Below, piece after piece: positions 17,354-26,390 of a stretch of DNA of 64,000 nt. The translations under genes were made by a program, and so were the position numbers. Position 1 is the first letter of the stretch, and each line of letters begins with the position of its first letter. Location of the stretch: contig JAQIIU010000003.1 of assembly GCA_036946625.1 (NCBI GenBank), forward strand, positions 2,183,001 to 2,247,000. The letters are read 5' to 3'. Source of the stretch: Methylorubrum populi. GTDB taxonomy: Bacteria; Pseudomonadota; Alphaproteobacteria; Rhizobiales; Beijerinckiaceae. A model generated the notes under the pieces. It was not told the origin of the DNA. It saw only the letters and a program-made list of their open reading frames with translations, and searched no databases.

Positions 17354-18265
17354 TCACATGACCTTCACCAAGCGAAGCATGGCGCGCAGATCTTCCTTGA
17401 AACCACCGCGCACGGTCAGATCGCGCTGCACCTGTCCCAGGATTTGGAAATCGGGCGCCAGGAACTTGCCGACTTCGAAGCGGATCTGCTGCGCCCTCGT
17501 CGCGGTACCGGTCGGGATCCCGTTCAGGAATTGCGTGCCGCCCCAGAGCTGCGAGTACCCTGCAGCGATCCGCCACGTCTTGTCGCTCGGCGGGACATAG
17601 GACAACCAGCCCTGGAACTGGAAGGTGTTCTTCTGGGTGAGAACGGAGCCGGGCGTCGCGGCCGCATCCTTGTTGTCCCCGTAGAACAGGACTTCACCCG
17701 AAAGCTGGGTCAGGAAATCCGGGCCGAGTGCTTGCGCCAAACCGGCCTGAACGTTCGCCCTCCAGCGGTTCTCACCGAGATCGAGCGTGGCGCCGGGCGT
17801 GTAACTGCCGAGGGGCACGAAGACATAGGGTGTGATGGCGAAATAAGTGCCGGACTTCTCGCTGTTGATGAGCCAGACGGGGGCGGCCAGAATGGGATCG
17901 CCCAATCCTCCCGCCGAGCGGAGGCCTGCGCCGCCGAGGCTGCCGTTGAAGAGCGAGCCGCCCGGAACGAGGATCTGGGGGGCGACCGTGAAGCCGGCGA
18001 TGTCCATGTACCGGATGACGCGGGCGATCTCGACCAGCGAGTCGAGATGCGTGTCGGTCTTGATGGCGAATCCGTTCTTGTCCTTGAAGCCGTCGCGCGT
18101 CGCGAACGTCGTGTAGGACACGAACACGTTCGTCCCCACGGGGAGCGGCACGTAATCCGTCGCATTGAGATCGACCGCGAGAGCGGCCGTGCTCGGGGGG
18201 AGCGTGAGCATCGTCGCGAGAGCGAGCGTGCGCCGGAGCTTTCCGAAGAGCGAGAACAAGGCCAT
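17354..18265 (-). CDS. outer-membrane transporter, phenol-degradation MetA type
   Basis: 303 residues with an N-terminal signal peptide (basic start, LALATMLTLPPSTAALA). The body alternates amphipathic strands and ends in an aromatic/hydrophobic strand, as expected for a beta-barrel. Segments such as YVPLPVGTNVFVSYTTF, YFAITPYVFVPLGSY and FQFQGWLSYVP fit the Phenol_MetA_deg family of channels for organic substrates. It is transcribed in the same direction as cbtB, 56 bp upstream, and downstream of the amidase, so it may bring nitriles or amides across the outer membrane; that role is inferred from context. Confidence 0.75.
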   Translation of the reverse strand: MALFSLFGKLRRTLALATMLTLPPSTAALAVDLNATDYVPLPVGTNVFVSYTTFATRDGFKDKNGFAIKTDTHLDSLVEIARVIRYMDIAGFTVAPQILVPGGSLFNGSLGGAGLRSAGGLGDPILAAPVWLINSEKSGTYFAITPYVFVPLGSYTPGATLDLGENRWRANVQAGLAQALGPDFLTQLSGEVLFYGDNKDAAATPGSVLTQKNTFQFQGWLSYVPPSDKTWRIAAGYSQLWGGTQFLNGIPTGTATRAQQIRFEVGKFLAPDFQILGQVQRDLTVRGGFKEDLRAMLRLVKVM

Positions 18266-18674
18266 CCCCTATCGATTGCCCCCTTGAAGGACGCCCCGAC
18301 CCCGATCGGCCGGTGCTCGAAATCCGCGCGTCGCGATGCCACGCCGAACGGCGCATGGAGCGGTCCTGCGCGTGCCGACCGTCGCGCCGAACAAGACGGG
18401 ATCGCTCCCGATCCGTGCCAAACCGATGAATTATGTACCGTTGAATTTTCTACTTGATGCAGACACGAAACCCATCGCCCGAGCTGCGGGACCCTGCACA
18501 TCCCTCCCGTGCCGACCTTGGATCCTCCTCGATCCCGAAGGCCCTCATGCCAGGCCCGGGCCGGCACGAAGAGGGTTCGGTCACATCGTTTCAAGACGAC
18601 GAACTGGGTCGGAACGGTAAAAACCAATACATACCGATGAATGATTTGCCATGTTCCGAAAGAGTCGGCCGCAG
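18266..18674. other. 409-bp intergenic region
   Basis: No credible coding frame is seen. The stretch 18420-18470 is AT-rich (ATGAATTATGTACCG...) and could hold the promoter of the outer-membrane protein gene. A short TAAAAACC-type run lies near 18618. Confidence 0.4.
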
Positions 18675-20231
18675 CTACATCGTCTTCCAGTCGCCGGTTC
18701 TTTCGAGGGCCGCCGATGCCGCGACCAATGACGCCTCGTCGAAATGCTTCGCCGTCAGCATGAGGCCGATCGGCAGACCATCGCGAACGCCGCACGGGAT
18801 GCTGATCGCAGGGTGCCCGGTCACATCGGCCACCACCGTGTTCCTGACGCTGCCGAGCATGTTCGCCACCGTTTCCAGCGGGCCGGCGTCGCGGTCGACC
18901 ATCTTCGTCGCGCGGCACGGGATCGTCGGGCAGGCGATGACGTCGTAGTTCGCCAGCACCGCGTCGTAGGCCTCGTTCACGAGGTGGCGCTGGTTCTGTG
19001 CCCTGCCGTAATAACGGCCATGGTAGAACTTGCGCATGTACTCGCCCTGGAGAAGAACGTTTTTCACCGTGGGCGGCATGTCCTGGGCGCGGGCCTTCAG
19101 ACCGCGGGCAAGAGCCTCGCTCATCCCGGTATTGTACCAGCCGTGCCAGTTGCTGCCGGCGCCGCAGCCCTTCAGCATGAAGGCCGCGGCGCCCTCGACG
19201 GCGATGGCGGACCAGATGTGATAGGCGTCGAGATGCATCGGGATCGACACCTCCTCGACGGTCGCCCCCAGAGAACGGAGGCGATCGAGGGCGGTCTCGA
19301 CGCACTCATCGGTCTCCGCGTCGGACGACAGCAATCCGATCGACGTGTTGTCCTGACCGAACCCCTCCTTGAGGACGGCGATCCTCATGCCGCGGACGCC
19401 GCGCGACAGGGCGGACATGTAATCGGCCTCGAAGCCGGGATCGATGCGTCCCTGCTGGCGCGGATCGAGGGGGTCGTGGCCGGCGATGACCGTCAGGAGC
19501 CTCGCGATGCCTTCGGTGCTGCTCGCCATCGGGCCGACATGGTCCATCGTCGCCTCGATCATGGCGCAGCCCGTATAGGGGACCAGGCCGTAGGTCGGCT
19601 TCAGGCCGTAGCAGCCCGACCACGCGGACGGCAGGCGGATCGATCCGCCCTGGTCACCGCCGATCGCCATGTCGACCGCGCCCAGGCTGATGAGGACGGC
19701 GCACCCGTTCGAGGAGGCACCCGGATTGTGGTCCGGTTTCCAGGGATTGCCGACCGGTCCGGAACTGCAGGTCATGCCGCCGGCGGAGAAGCAGAAATCC
19801 TCGCAGTTCGCCTTGCCGGCGATGATCGCGCCCGCGTCCAGCAGACGGGTCACGACCGTCGCGTCGACATCGGGGACGTAACCTTCGAGAACCTTCGAGC
19901 CGTTCATCATCGGTACGCCGGCGACGCAGACGCTGTCCTTGATGGCGACCCGCTCCCCTTTCAGGAGCCCCCCCGTCGCGCCTTCGATCTCGCAGCGCCA
20001 ATACCACCCGTTCAGGGGATTCTCGCCCGCGGACGGCCGCCAGCCGGGGGTGCGCGGATACTTCACCGGCAGCTTGCGTTCGGGCAACGCCTCAAGACGG
20101 CGGTAGGACTTGATGGCGCCCGCCATCATTGCCCGATACTCTTCCGCCTCCGCATCGGTGAGCGAGAAGCCGTTTTCCGCCGCGATCGCCTTGATCTGCT
20201 CAATCGAAGCCAGTTCGGGTCCTATAGACAT
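18675..20231 (-). CDS. amidase signature enzyme, nitrile-hydratase-associated type
   Basis: 518 residues, full length. The amidase-signature triad is visible: Lys98 in VAIKDSV, Ser173 in GASSNG and nucleophile Ser197 in GGDQGGSIRLP. It closely follows the Rhodococcus nitrile-cluster amidase pattern (ENPL..WY, VAGVPMMNGS, CEDFCFS, GLKPTYGLVPYTG), whose triad is K96/S171/S195. It should hydrolyse amides to acids plus ammonia in the cytosol. No nitrile hydratase gene lies in the window, but the cobalt transporter downstream fits a Co-type nitrile hydratase elsewhere. A strong promoter precedes it. Confidence 0.88.
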   Translation of the reverse strand: MSIGPELASIEQIKAIAAENGFSLTDAEAEEYRAMMAGAIKSYRRLEALPERKLPVKYPRTPGWRPSAGENPLNGWYWRCEIEGATGGLLKGERVAIKDSVCVAGVPMMNGSKVLEGYVPDVDATVVTRLLDAGAIIAGKANCEDFCFSAGGMTCSSGPVGNPWKPDHNPGASSNGCAVLISLGAVDMAIGGDQGGSIRLPSAWSGCYGLKPTYGLVPYTGCAMIEATMDHVGPMASSTEGIARLLTVIAGHDPLDPRQQGRIDPGFEADYMSALSRGVRGMRIAVLKEGFGQDNTSIGLLSSDAETDECVETALDRLRSLGATVEEVSIPMHLDAYHIWSAIAVEGAAAFMLKGCGAGSNWHGWYNTGMSEALARGLKARAQDMPPTVKNVLLQGEYMRKFYHGRYYGRAQNQRHLVNEAYDAVLANYDVIACPTIPCRATKMVDRDAGPLETVANMLGSVRNTVVADVTGHPAISIPCGVRDGLPIGLMLTAKHFDEASLVAASAALERTGDWKTM

Positions 20232-20303
20232 CTCTAACCCTGCAAGGATGTGTCCGTGATCCTTCGGACGCGCAGGTCAGGGACCCGCGCCCAGCGCGTT
20301 CGA

Positions 20304-20333
20304 TATCTAGCGGCAGCTCGAATTCGATGTCAA
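20304..20333 (-). promoter_or_regulatory. sigma-70-type promoter of the amidase gene
   Basis: On the minus strand, TTGACA (20328-20333) and TAGATA (20304-20309) are separated by 18 bp. The -35 is a perfect consensus and the -10 misses by two. It lies about 70 bp before the amidase ATG. Upstream (20335-20400) the DNA is unusually AT-rich with CATATCATATG and CAATTTCAAACAATG, a likely regulator or UP-element region. Confidence 0.65.
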
Positions 20334-20715
20334 CGACGATTCAATCATATCATATGAAAATATTGCAATTTCAAACAATGACGGCCTTCATCCCCGAGAG
20401 GAGCCTCCCCCCTGCCCGTGCGGATGGGTCTCGACCGCCAGGGCGTGCCGGGAGCCCGCTCGGCGCCAGCCGCACCGCACGCTCGCGGACCTCAGGCGAA
20501 AAGGGTGGTTGCCGCCACCATGGACGAACACGCCCGGCTGGACGCAGCGGCACGACGGGCCGGCCGGCCCGTCACCGTCCGGGCCGAGGCGTGGGCGGCG
20601 TCCGTCGCCGCCTACTTCGTCGATCCCGTCACCTCCTGGCCGCAAGGCCGGCGCCGGCAGGCGCCGCTTTCCGCCTTGCCGAGGATCGTGCGGCGAAGGG
20701 CCGGCGGCCGTCGGA
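20334..20715. other. AT-rich block then non-coding GC-rich sequence
   Basis: 20335-20395 is one of the most AT-rich stretches in the window and lies directly upstream of the amidase promoter. 20400-20715 returns to high GC; open frames there show no recognisable protein. Confidence 0.4.
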
Positions 20716-21702
20716 TCAGGCTTCCTTGCGCCGCGCCGGAAGAAGCCCCGCCACGGCCTTCCAGGCCGGCGCCAGAATCCTGCCGGCCAGCGGAATCAGC
20801 GCGAAGCCGGCGAGCAGCCCGATCACGCCCGCCCCGGTCGCCCTCACGAGCCACGCGACCGCCCCGCCGATTGCCGGCACGGCCCCGCCCGCCGCCGTCG
20901 CCGCCGCGTGGATCGCGTGCTCGGGACCGGCGGCTCCGTAGTGCGCGAGGCCGTGGACGATGATGCCGCCGCCGACCCAGACCATGGCGGCCGTCCCGAG
21001 CAGGGCGAGCGCTTTCAGAAATCCCGGCATGCCGCGCACGAGCGCGCGGCCGACGAGCGCCGACACGCCGCCGCCCCGTTCGGCGAGGGCCAGACCGACA
21101 TCGTCGGCTTTCACGATCAGGGCGACCGCGCCGTAGACCGCGACCGTGATGCCGACCGCGACCACCGCCATCACCACGGCACGAGCCCACACCGTGTCGA
21201 CATCCAGGCTCGACAAGGTGATGGCCATGATCTCCGCCGACAGGATGAAGTCCGTCTTGATGGCGCTCGACACCCGCTGGTCTTCCAGGACCTGCGCATT
21301 CGGCGCAGCCGCCTTCGCCTCGCTCCCGCGGTCGGGCTCCGCGTGCGGCGCGATCATCTCGTAGACCTTTTCGGCGCCCTCATAGGCCAGGTACAAGCCG
21401 CCGAGCATCAGGAGCGGCGTGATCGCCCAGGGCGCGAAGGCCCCGAGCATCAGAGCGGCCGGAAGCAGGAACACCAGCTTGTTGACCAGCGATCCGCGCG
21501 CGATCCGCCAGACGATCGGCAGTTCACGCTCCGGCGAGAAGCCGACGACGTAGCGGGGGGTGACCGCCGCATCGTCGATCACGACACCGGCGGCTTTGGT
21601 CCCCGCCTTCGCGGCCTGCGCAGCCACATCGTCCAAAGAGGACGCCGCGACCTTCGTCAGGGCGACGACATCATCGAGAAGGGCCAGCAGACCGACGCTC
21701 AC
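20716..21702 (-). CDS. DUF808 (YedI-type) inner-membrane protein
   Basis: 328 residues from GTG 21702, chosen because the family begins SVGLLALLDDV. Typical features follow: AAKAGTKAAGVVIDDAAVTPRYVVGF, SLVNKLVFLLPAALML, the TDFILSAEIMAI segment and several glycine-rich membrane helices. The function of DUF808 proteins is unknown. It is separated from the cobalamin operon by a 15-bp-arm hairpin and from the amidase by a non-coding gap, so it is probably transcribed alone. Confidence 0.88.
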   Translation of the reverse strand: MSVGLLALLDDVVALTKVAASSLDDVAAQAAKAGTKAAGVVIDDAAVTPRYVVGFSPERELPIVWRIARGSLVNKLVFLLPAALMLGAFAPWAITPLLMLGGLYLAYEGAEKVYEMIAPHAEPDRGSEAKAAAPNAQVLEDQRVSSAIKTDFILSAEIMAITLSSLDVDTVWARAVVMAVVAVGITVAVYGAVALIVKADDVGLALAERGGGVSALVGRALVRGMPGFLKALALLGTAAMVWVGGGIIVHGLAHYGAAGPEHAIHAAATAAGGAVPAIGGAVAWLVRATGAGVIGLLAGFALIPLAGRILAPAWKAVAGLLPARRKEA

Positions 21703-21801
21703 AGCAGGTTCCCCCGGTTCCAGTGCCTGACGCCCCCACGGCCTGGAGCCGCTTCCGATCACGTTGCAATCGGGAGCGGCTTCAAGCTCTTGTTTTGACG
21801 C

Positions 21802-21844
21802 GCCCTCTTGCGCCGAACCGGTCTCCGCTTCGGCGCAAGAGGGC
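21802..21844. terminator. strong hairpin between the btu operon and the DUF808 gene
   Basis: Perfect 15-bp arms (GCCCTCTTGCGCCGA / TCGGCGCAAGAGGGC) around a 13-nt loop. There is no U-run on either side, so it is a stem-loop that could act as a Rho-assisted or stabilising element for the minus-strand btu transcript rather than a textbook intrinsic terminator. Confidence 0.5.
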
Positions 21845-21964
21845 TCTAGCCCCTTCGTCTCCGCCGTGGAAGCCGGTGGCGCAGGAGCCGGCTCGGTGGC
21901 GGAGAGCGGGCCCCCGTGCCGGTCGAGCGGCATCGGCGCCCGCGGCCTGTGCCCGCGGCGTCCG

Positions 21965-22237
21965 TCACCCCTCGGCCGGTCGGGACCGGAGCCGGCCAGG
22001 GCCTCGCGCAGAAGCGCATCGACCGCCTCGGCCGGGGACGATGGCACCGCTCTCCTCCGCCGAAGTCCCGGGCGAAGTCCCGGACCGCGCCCAGGGCAGG
22101 ATGTAGGGGGTTCCGTCCGCGGCCCGGCCGCGCTCCAGGGCGAGCCCGATATCCGCCAGGATCGTCCGGCCATCCCGCGTCACCCGGACGTCGTGCGCGG
22201 CAAGGCCCATGACGGGGAGGCTGACGGGGAGGCTCAT
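21965..22237 (-). pseudogene. btuD: cobalamin ABC transporter ATPase, core deleted
   Basis: The ATG overlaps the permease stop (ATGA). The first ~40 residues are a normal ABC-ATPase start (LAAHDVRVTRDGRTILADIG), but the frame then passes directly into the natural C terminus of such proteins (DGTPYILPWARS). Walker A, the Q-loop, the LSGGQ signature and Walker B are all missing: about 200 residues have been removed in frame. The remaining frame runs on to 21965. The permease and binding protein are intact, so import would need an ATPase from elsewhere. Confidence 0.75.
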
Positions 22238-23265
22238 GCCCGCCTCCCGCGGTTTCCCAGGAGCAGCACGATCAGGAAGGGCGCGCCGACGAGCGCGGTC
22301 ACCACCCCGAGCTTGAGTTCGGGCCGGGTGGCGAGCCCGCGCACGCCGATATCCGCCGCGAGAACCAGAACCGCACCGCCGAGCCCGCTCGGCAACAGGC
22401 CGGCCCCGGGACGGGCCCCGACGAGGGGTCGCATGAGATGCGGCACCACGAGGCCGACGAAGCCGATGGCGCCGGAGACCGCCACCCCGCTGCCGACCGC
22501 GAGCGCCGCACCGGTGACGAGGCGCAGCCGCACCGAGACGAGCCCGACCCCGAGGCTCGCGGCGGTGTCCTCGCCGAGCGTGAGGGCGTCGAGGGCGGAG
22601 CCCGTGGACAGCATCAGGCCCCATCCGATCGCCATCAGCGGCAGGCAGAGGAGGACGTGGTCCATGCTGCGGTCGCTGAGCGAGCCCATCAGCCAGAACA
22701 CGATTTCCAGCGCCGCGTAGGGGTTGGGCGACAGGTTGAGCGCCAGCGCGGTCAGGGCGCCGGCGAGACTCGACAGGCCGACGCCGGCCAGGATCAGCCC
22801 CAGCGTGCTGCCGCCGCGGGCGGCCAGGAGGTTGAGGAGGAACGCCGCGACCGCCGCCCCGGCGATGCCGCCGAGCGGCAGGGCGAGGCTCACCGAGGCG
22901 GCGAGGCCGCCGTAGAAGACGACGACGGCGCCCAGAGCCGCCGCCGAGGAGAGGCCGAGGATGCCGGGGTCGGCGAGCGGGTTGCGCAGGTAGCCCTGCA
23001 TCGCCGCGCCGGTCAGGCCGAGGCTGAACCCGACGAGGCCGCCGAGAAGCGCCCGCGGGATGCGCAGCTCCCACAGCACCAGGGCCGGCAGCGTGGTCCG
23101 GCCCGCGGCGAGGTCCGCGAAGGCGGCCCCTACGTCGAAGGGCGCGTAGCCGATGGCGACCGAGGCGAGCGTCAGGACGAGGACGGCCAAGCCGAGAAGG
23201 GCGATGACGGCTCGACGGGCACCCGGCGTACCGGGGCGGACGAGGCTCGTGACAGGCGCGCTCAT
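22234..23265 (-). CDS. btuC: FecCD-family ABC permease, vitamin B12 type
   Basis: 343 residues with about ten membrane helices. Family motifs include RIPRALLGGLVGFSLGLTGA, MQGYLRNPLADPGILGLSS, the L-loop region LGV..VSVRLR and GAIGFVGLVVPHLMRP. It starts inside the end of btuF (4-base overlap) and its stop overlaps the start of the ATPase remnant. The upstream B12 riboswitch and TonB receptor make cobalamin (or cobinamide) the likely substrate; FecCD permeases for iron siderophores look similar. Confidence 0.87.
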   Translation of the reverse strand: MSAPVTSLVRPGTPGARRAVIALLGLAVLVLTLASVAIGYAPFDVGAAFADLAAGRTTLPALVLWELRIPRALLGGLVGFSLGLTGAAMQGYLRNPLADPGILGLSSAAALGAVVVFYGGLAASVSLALPLGGIAGAAVAAFLLNLLAARGGSTLGLILAGVGLSSLAGALTALALNLSPNPYAALEIVFWLMGSLSDRSMDHVLLCLPLMAIGWGLMLSTGSALDALTLGEDTAASLGVGLVSVRLRLVTGAALAVGSGVAVSGAIGFVGLVVPHLMRPLVGARPGAGLLPSGLGGAVLVLAADIGVRGLATRPELKLGVVTALVGAPFLIVLLLGNRGRRA

Positions 23266-24113
23266 GGCCGTGCCGCCCGCGCGTTCGCCGCCTCGGCCAA
23301 GCGTGCAACGACCTCGGCGACCTGGGGTCCTGGGCAGGTCCAGAAGCGGTTCGGGATAGCGACCGTCCGATGCTCCCGCGCCAGCGCTCGGAAGACGGGG
23401 TGGTGCAGGAGCGTGTCGGCGAGCGAGGGCATGCCCGGCGCAGCCTCATCGACCACGATCAGGTCGGCATTCGCGAGCGCCGCGGTTTCGAGCGGCACCT
23501 GCCCGAAGCGGTCGCGACCGATCTCGGCCGCCACGTTGACGAGGCCCGCGGCGCGGATGAGCGCGTCGCCGAGGCCGCCGGGCACGACCGTGAAGGCGTT
23601 CGGCCGCAGGACCAGGGCCCGCAAGGGACGGGTGGCCGGCCGGATGGACGCGAGCCTGGCGTCGAGTTCCGCGACCATCGCCTCGCCGCGCTCCGGATGG
23701 CCCACGGCCGCCGCGACCTGCCGAACTTGCGCACGCACGCCGTCGAGGTCGGCCGGCACGCCGAGTTCGAGCACCGGGGAACCGACGCGCCTGAGCATGC
23801 CGACGGTCGCGCGGGTGGTGAAGGCGCCCGCGACGACGAGGTCCGGCCGGAGCGCGACGATCTCCTCCGTGAGGCCGCGCGTGACGGCTAAGCCGGCGGC
23901 CTTCTCCGCGACCGTCGAGCCGCGCGGGTCACGGGCGAGGCCGGTGACCGCCAGGACCTGCGCGCGGTCGGCCAGCCGCAGGACGAGTTCGTCCGCGCAC
24001 AGGTTCATCGAGACCACGCGGACCGGCGTCCCCGCCGAGTCGGCGGCACGGGCCGCGGGCATGGCGGCCAGGACGGCCGAGAGAACGGTCACGGCCCGCG
24101 ACGGCATCGTCAC
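23262..24113 (-). CDS. btuF: periplasmic cobalamin-binding protein
   Basis: 283 residues with a signal peptide (VLSAVLAAMPAARA). The class III binding-protein fold is evident: VVSMNLCADELVLRLAD, VTRGLTEEIVALRPDLVV, then the long helix and the C-terminal lobe with ANADLIVVDEAAPG. It captures substrate after the outer-membrane receptor and delivers it to BtuC. It lies 1 bp after btuB and overlaps btuC by 4 bases, a tight operon. Confidence 0.85.
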   Translation of the reverse strand: MTMPSRAVTVLSAVLAAMPAARAADSAGTPVRVVSMNLCADELVLRLADRAQVLAVTGLARDPRGSTVAEKAAGLAVTRGLTEEIVALRPDLVVAGAFTTRATVGMLRRVGSPVLELGVPADLDGVRAQVRQVAAAVGHPERGEAMVAELDARLASIRPATRPLRALVLRPNAFTVVPGGLGDALIRAAGLVNVAAEIGRDRFGQVPLETAALANADLIVVDEAAPGMPSLADTLLHHPVFRALAREHRTVAIPNRFWTCPGPQVAEVVARLAEAANARAARP

Positions 24114-24114
24114 C

Positions 24115-26082
24115 TCAGAACGTGGTCAGGCGCACGCCGCCGTAGACGGCAAGGCCCGGTCCCAGAAAGCCCGTCGGGTTCTGGTAGCGCTGGTCGAACA
24201 GGTTATCGATGCGCGCGAACAAAGTCGTCGTCTCCGACCATGCGTAGTTGGCCGAGAGGTTGACCAGGGTGAAGCCCGGGTTCCTCAGCCGCGTGACCGA
24301 AAAATCCCGATTCCCGTCGACGAAGGCGCCGACGGCGATCAGGGTGCCGGTGAGCGTCAGGCTCGGCAGCGGCGTCCAGAGGCCGGTGAGGCTGACCTTG
24401 TGGCGGGGGCGCCGCAGCAGCTCCTGGCCCGCGACCTCGTCCTTGGTCACCGTGTTGGTGTAGTCGGCCCGGGCGCCGAGGGTGTCGGTGAACCTGACCG
24501 AGACGAAGCTCTCCGCGCCGTAGGCCACGGCGCGGCCGAGGTTCACGTTGGTCGCGTAGGTCGGGAAGGAGGCCGTCTGGATCAGGTTGCGGAAGTCGGT
24601 CTCGAAATAGGTCGCGCCGACGAGCACGCGGTCGCCGAGCGGCTGTTCGAAGCCGGCGTCGAAGCCGAAGCTCTCCTCCGGCCGCAGGTTCGGGTTCCCG
24701 AAGAAGCGGAAGTCCGGATAGTCTTGGTAGAGTTGGCTCAGGGTCGGCGGCTTGAACCCGGTGCCGACACTGCCCTTCAGGCGCGTCTCGGTGCCCGGCA
24801 GGATGGTGCTCTGCGCGACCCGGAAGGTGGTGGCGCCGCCGAACTGGTCGTTCGCGTCGTGGCGGATGTTGGCGACGAGGAAGACGCGGTCGGTGAGGGC
24901 GGATTGAAGCTCGGCGAAGCCGCCGGTGTTGCCGTTCGCGCGGTTCAGGCCGGTCGTCTCGATGCGCTCGTCCTCGCGTTGCGCCCCGAACAGCAGGAGG
25001 CTGCCCGGCGCGAGCTGCGCGTCGCCGCGGTAGTCGAAGCGGCTGCGCTCGCCGAGAGAGGTCGTCGGCGTCGGAGGCGACAACGGGTCGAGGGGACCGG
25101 CGCTCAGGCGGTCGAAGGCGGCGTAGTTCGCCCCGAAGACGTTGTGGACGCCCGGGACCGGCGTCCACTCGGCCTCGCCGCGCATGAGGAGCTGCCGCTG
25201 GTCGTTGAGGTTTCGGTATGGCAGCGGCCGGTAGGGGAAGCCACCGTCCGCCTGGTCGAGATAGGCGCTGTCGGAGAAGCGCAGCACGGTGTTGAGGCGG
25301 ACGGTGTCGGTGAGCTGCGCGCCGAGCTTGGTCGAGACGGTCTTGATGTCGGTGAAGGCGGTCCGGAGCGGAACGCCGACCGGCAGGAGCTCGAAGGGCG
25401 TCACCGGCAGCGCGGCCTGGCGCAGGTGCTGGACGCCGACCGAGTAGTCGAGGATGCCCTCCGAGCCGGAGATGCGGCCGCCCTGCTTGGCGGTGCCGTA
25501 GGAGCCGCCCTCGACGAAGGCGGCAGCCCGGGCCGGACCCTCACCACGCTTGGTCACGAAGGCGACGACGCCGCCGATGGCGTCCGCGCCGTAGAGGCCG
25601 CTCTGGGGGCCGCGCAAAACCTCGATGCGGGAGAGGTCCTCGGTCAGGAGCTGGCTGAAGTCGAAGGCGCGGTTCGGGGTCGAGGGGTCGTTGACGTCGA
25701 TGCCGTCGATCTGGACCTTCACGTGGTTCGAGTTGGTGCCGCGGAGGAAGACCGAGGTCTGGCCGCCGGCACCGCCGGTGCGGACCACGTTGAGGCCGGG
25801 CACCTGCTGCAGGGCGTCCGGCACGGTGCGGATCTGCTGGGCCTGGAGCAGGTCCGAGGTCAGCACGGTCACGCTGGACCCGGTCTGTGTAACCGGCGTC
25901 GGCACCCCGGTGGCCGAGACCGAGATCTCGGCGAGCGAGACGGCGGCCTCGCCGCCGCGCGGCATGTCCGCGAAGGGCGCAGCAACCTGCTGGGCGTGGG
26001 CCAGGGCCGAGGCGAGCAGGGCCGGACCGGCGCAGGAAAGCGCCAGCACGCTCCGGAGAGCGGAACGAAGGAGATGGGGCAC
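24115..26082 (-). CDS. btuB: TonB-dependent vitamin B12 receptor
   Basis: 655 residues. A signal peptide is followed by a plug domain (SVTVLTSDLLQAQQIRTVPD, LQQVPGLNVVRTGG, LRGTNSNHVKVQIDGI, then EVLRGPQSGLYGADAIGGVV) and a 22-strand barrel ending in the canonical Phe (YGGVRLTTF). It imports cobalamin across the outer membrane using TonB energy. It is the first gene after the cobalamin riboswitch, which supports the substrate assignment. Confidence 0.92.
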   Translation of the reverse strand: MPHLLRSALRSVLALSCAGPALLASALAHAQQVAAPFADMPRGGEAAVSLAEISVSATGVPTPVTQTGSSVTVLTSDLLQAQQIRTVPDALQQVPGLNVVRTGGAGGQTSVFLRGTNSNHVKVQIDGIDVNDPSTPNRAFDFSQLLTEDLSRIEVLRGPQSGLYGADAIGGVVAFVTKRGEGPARAAAFVEGGSYGTAKQGGRISGSEGILDYSVGVQHLRQAALPVTPFELLPVGVPLRTAFTDIKTVSTKLGAQLTDTVRLNTVLRFSDSAYLDQADGGFPYRPLPYRNLNDQRQLLMRGEAEWTPVPGVHNVFGANYAAFDRLSAGPLDPLSPPTPTTSLGERSRFDYRGDAQLAPGSLLLFGAQREDERIETTGLNRANGNTGGFAELQSALTDRVFLVANIRHDANDQFGGATTFRVAQSTILPGTETRLKGSVGTGFKPPTLSQLYQDYPDFRFFGNPNLRPEESFGFDAGFEQPLGDRVLVGATYFETDFRNLIQTASFPTYATNVNLGRAVAYGAESFVSVRFTDTLGARADYTNTVTKDEVAGQELLRRPRHKVSLTGLWTPLPSLTLTGTLIAVGAFVDGNRDFSVTRLRNPGFTLVNLSANYAWSETTTLFARIDNLFDQRYQNPTGFLGPGLAVYGGVRLTTF

Positions 26083-26211
26083 GGGAGACGGGCCTCGGGC
26101 AACGGCAGTGGCACGTCACCGCGAACGAGGCCTCGGGTCACCGCCTCCTCGCAGGGATGGCGGGCCTTCGACACCCGCCGGGACACCCCGCCCGACGCGT
26201 TTCGCGTGTGA

Positions 26212-26390
26212 CCACGACTGACGGCAGGTCTCCTGGCTCGCGGGTCGCTGCCCTCTCACCGTCTTCCCGGGCGAGGCTGCCCAGTGACATGGTGGCGGAA
26301 GGCTCGCCGCTTACAGTTGCGGGGGCAGCCGCGGCATCGGGCAAAAGCCCTCACCGCGTTCCCTTTTGATCCCCGAGGGGAACCGTCGCA
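26212..26390 (-). ncRNA. cobalamin (AdoCbl) riboswitch
   Basis: The minus strand carries the B12 box AGCCAGGAGACCTGCC at 26223-26238, preceded in RNA order by CGGTTCCCCTCGGGGATC, AAAAGGGAACGCGGTGAG, GCCCCCGCAACTGTAAGCGG and CCACCATGTCACTGGGC, all conserved parts of the class. It ends about 130 bp before btuB. High cobalamin should switch off the btuB-btuF-btuC-btuD message. Its 5' boundary is approximate. Confidence 0.95.

Noticed and set aside
18675..20231. Calling the region a nitrile hydratase cluster
   Set aside because: No alpha or beta nitrile hydratase subunit can be found on either strand; only the amidase and cobalt transporter are present.
21802..21844. Textbook intrinsic terminator
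   Set aside because: The stem is strong, but neither side has a U-run, so only a hairpin with possible terminator function is claimed.
22438..26211. A 1,257-residue open frame on the plus strand
   Set aside because: It is antisense to btuC, btuF and btuB. It is Arg/Glu/Gly-rich with no recognisable domain, while the minus-strand proteins have clear family motifs. High GC makes such shadow frames common.
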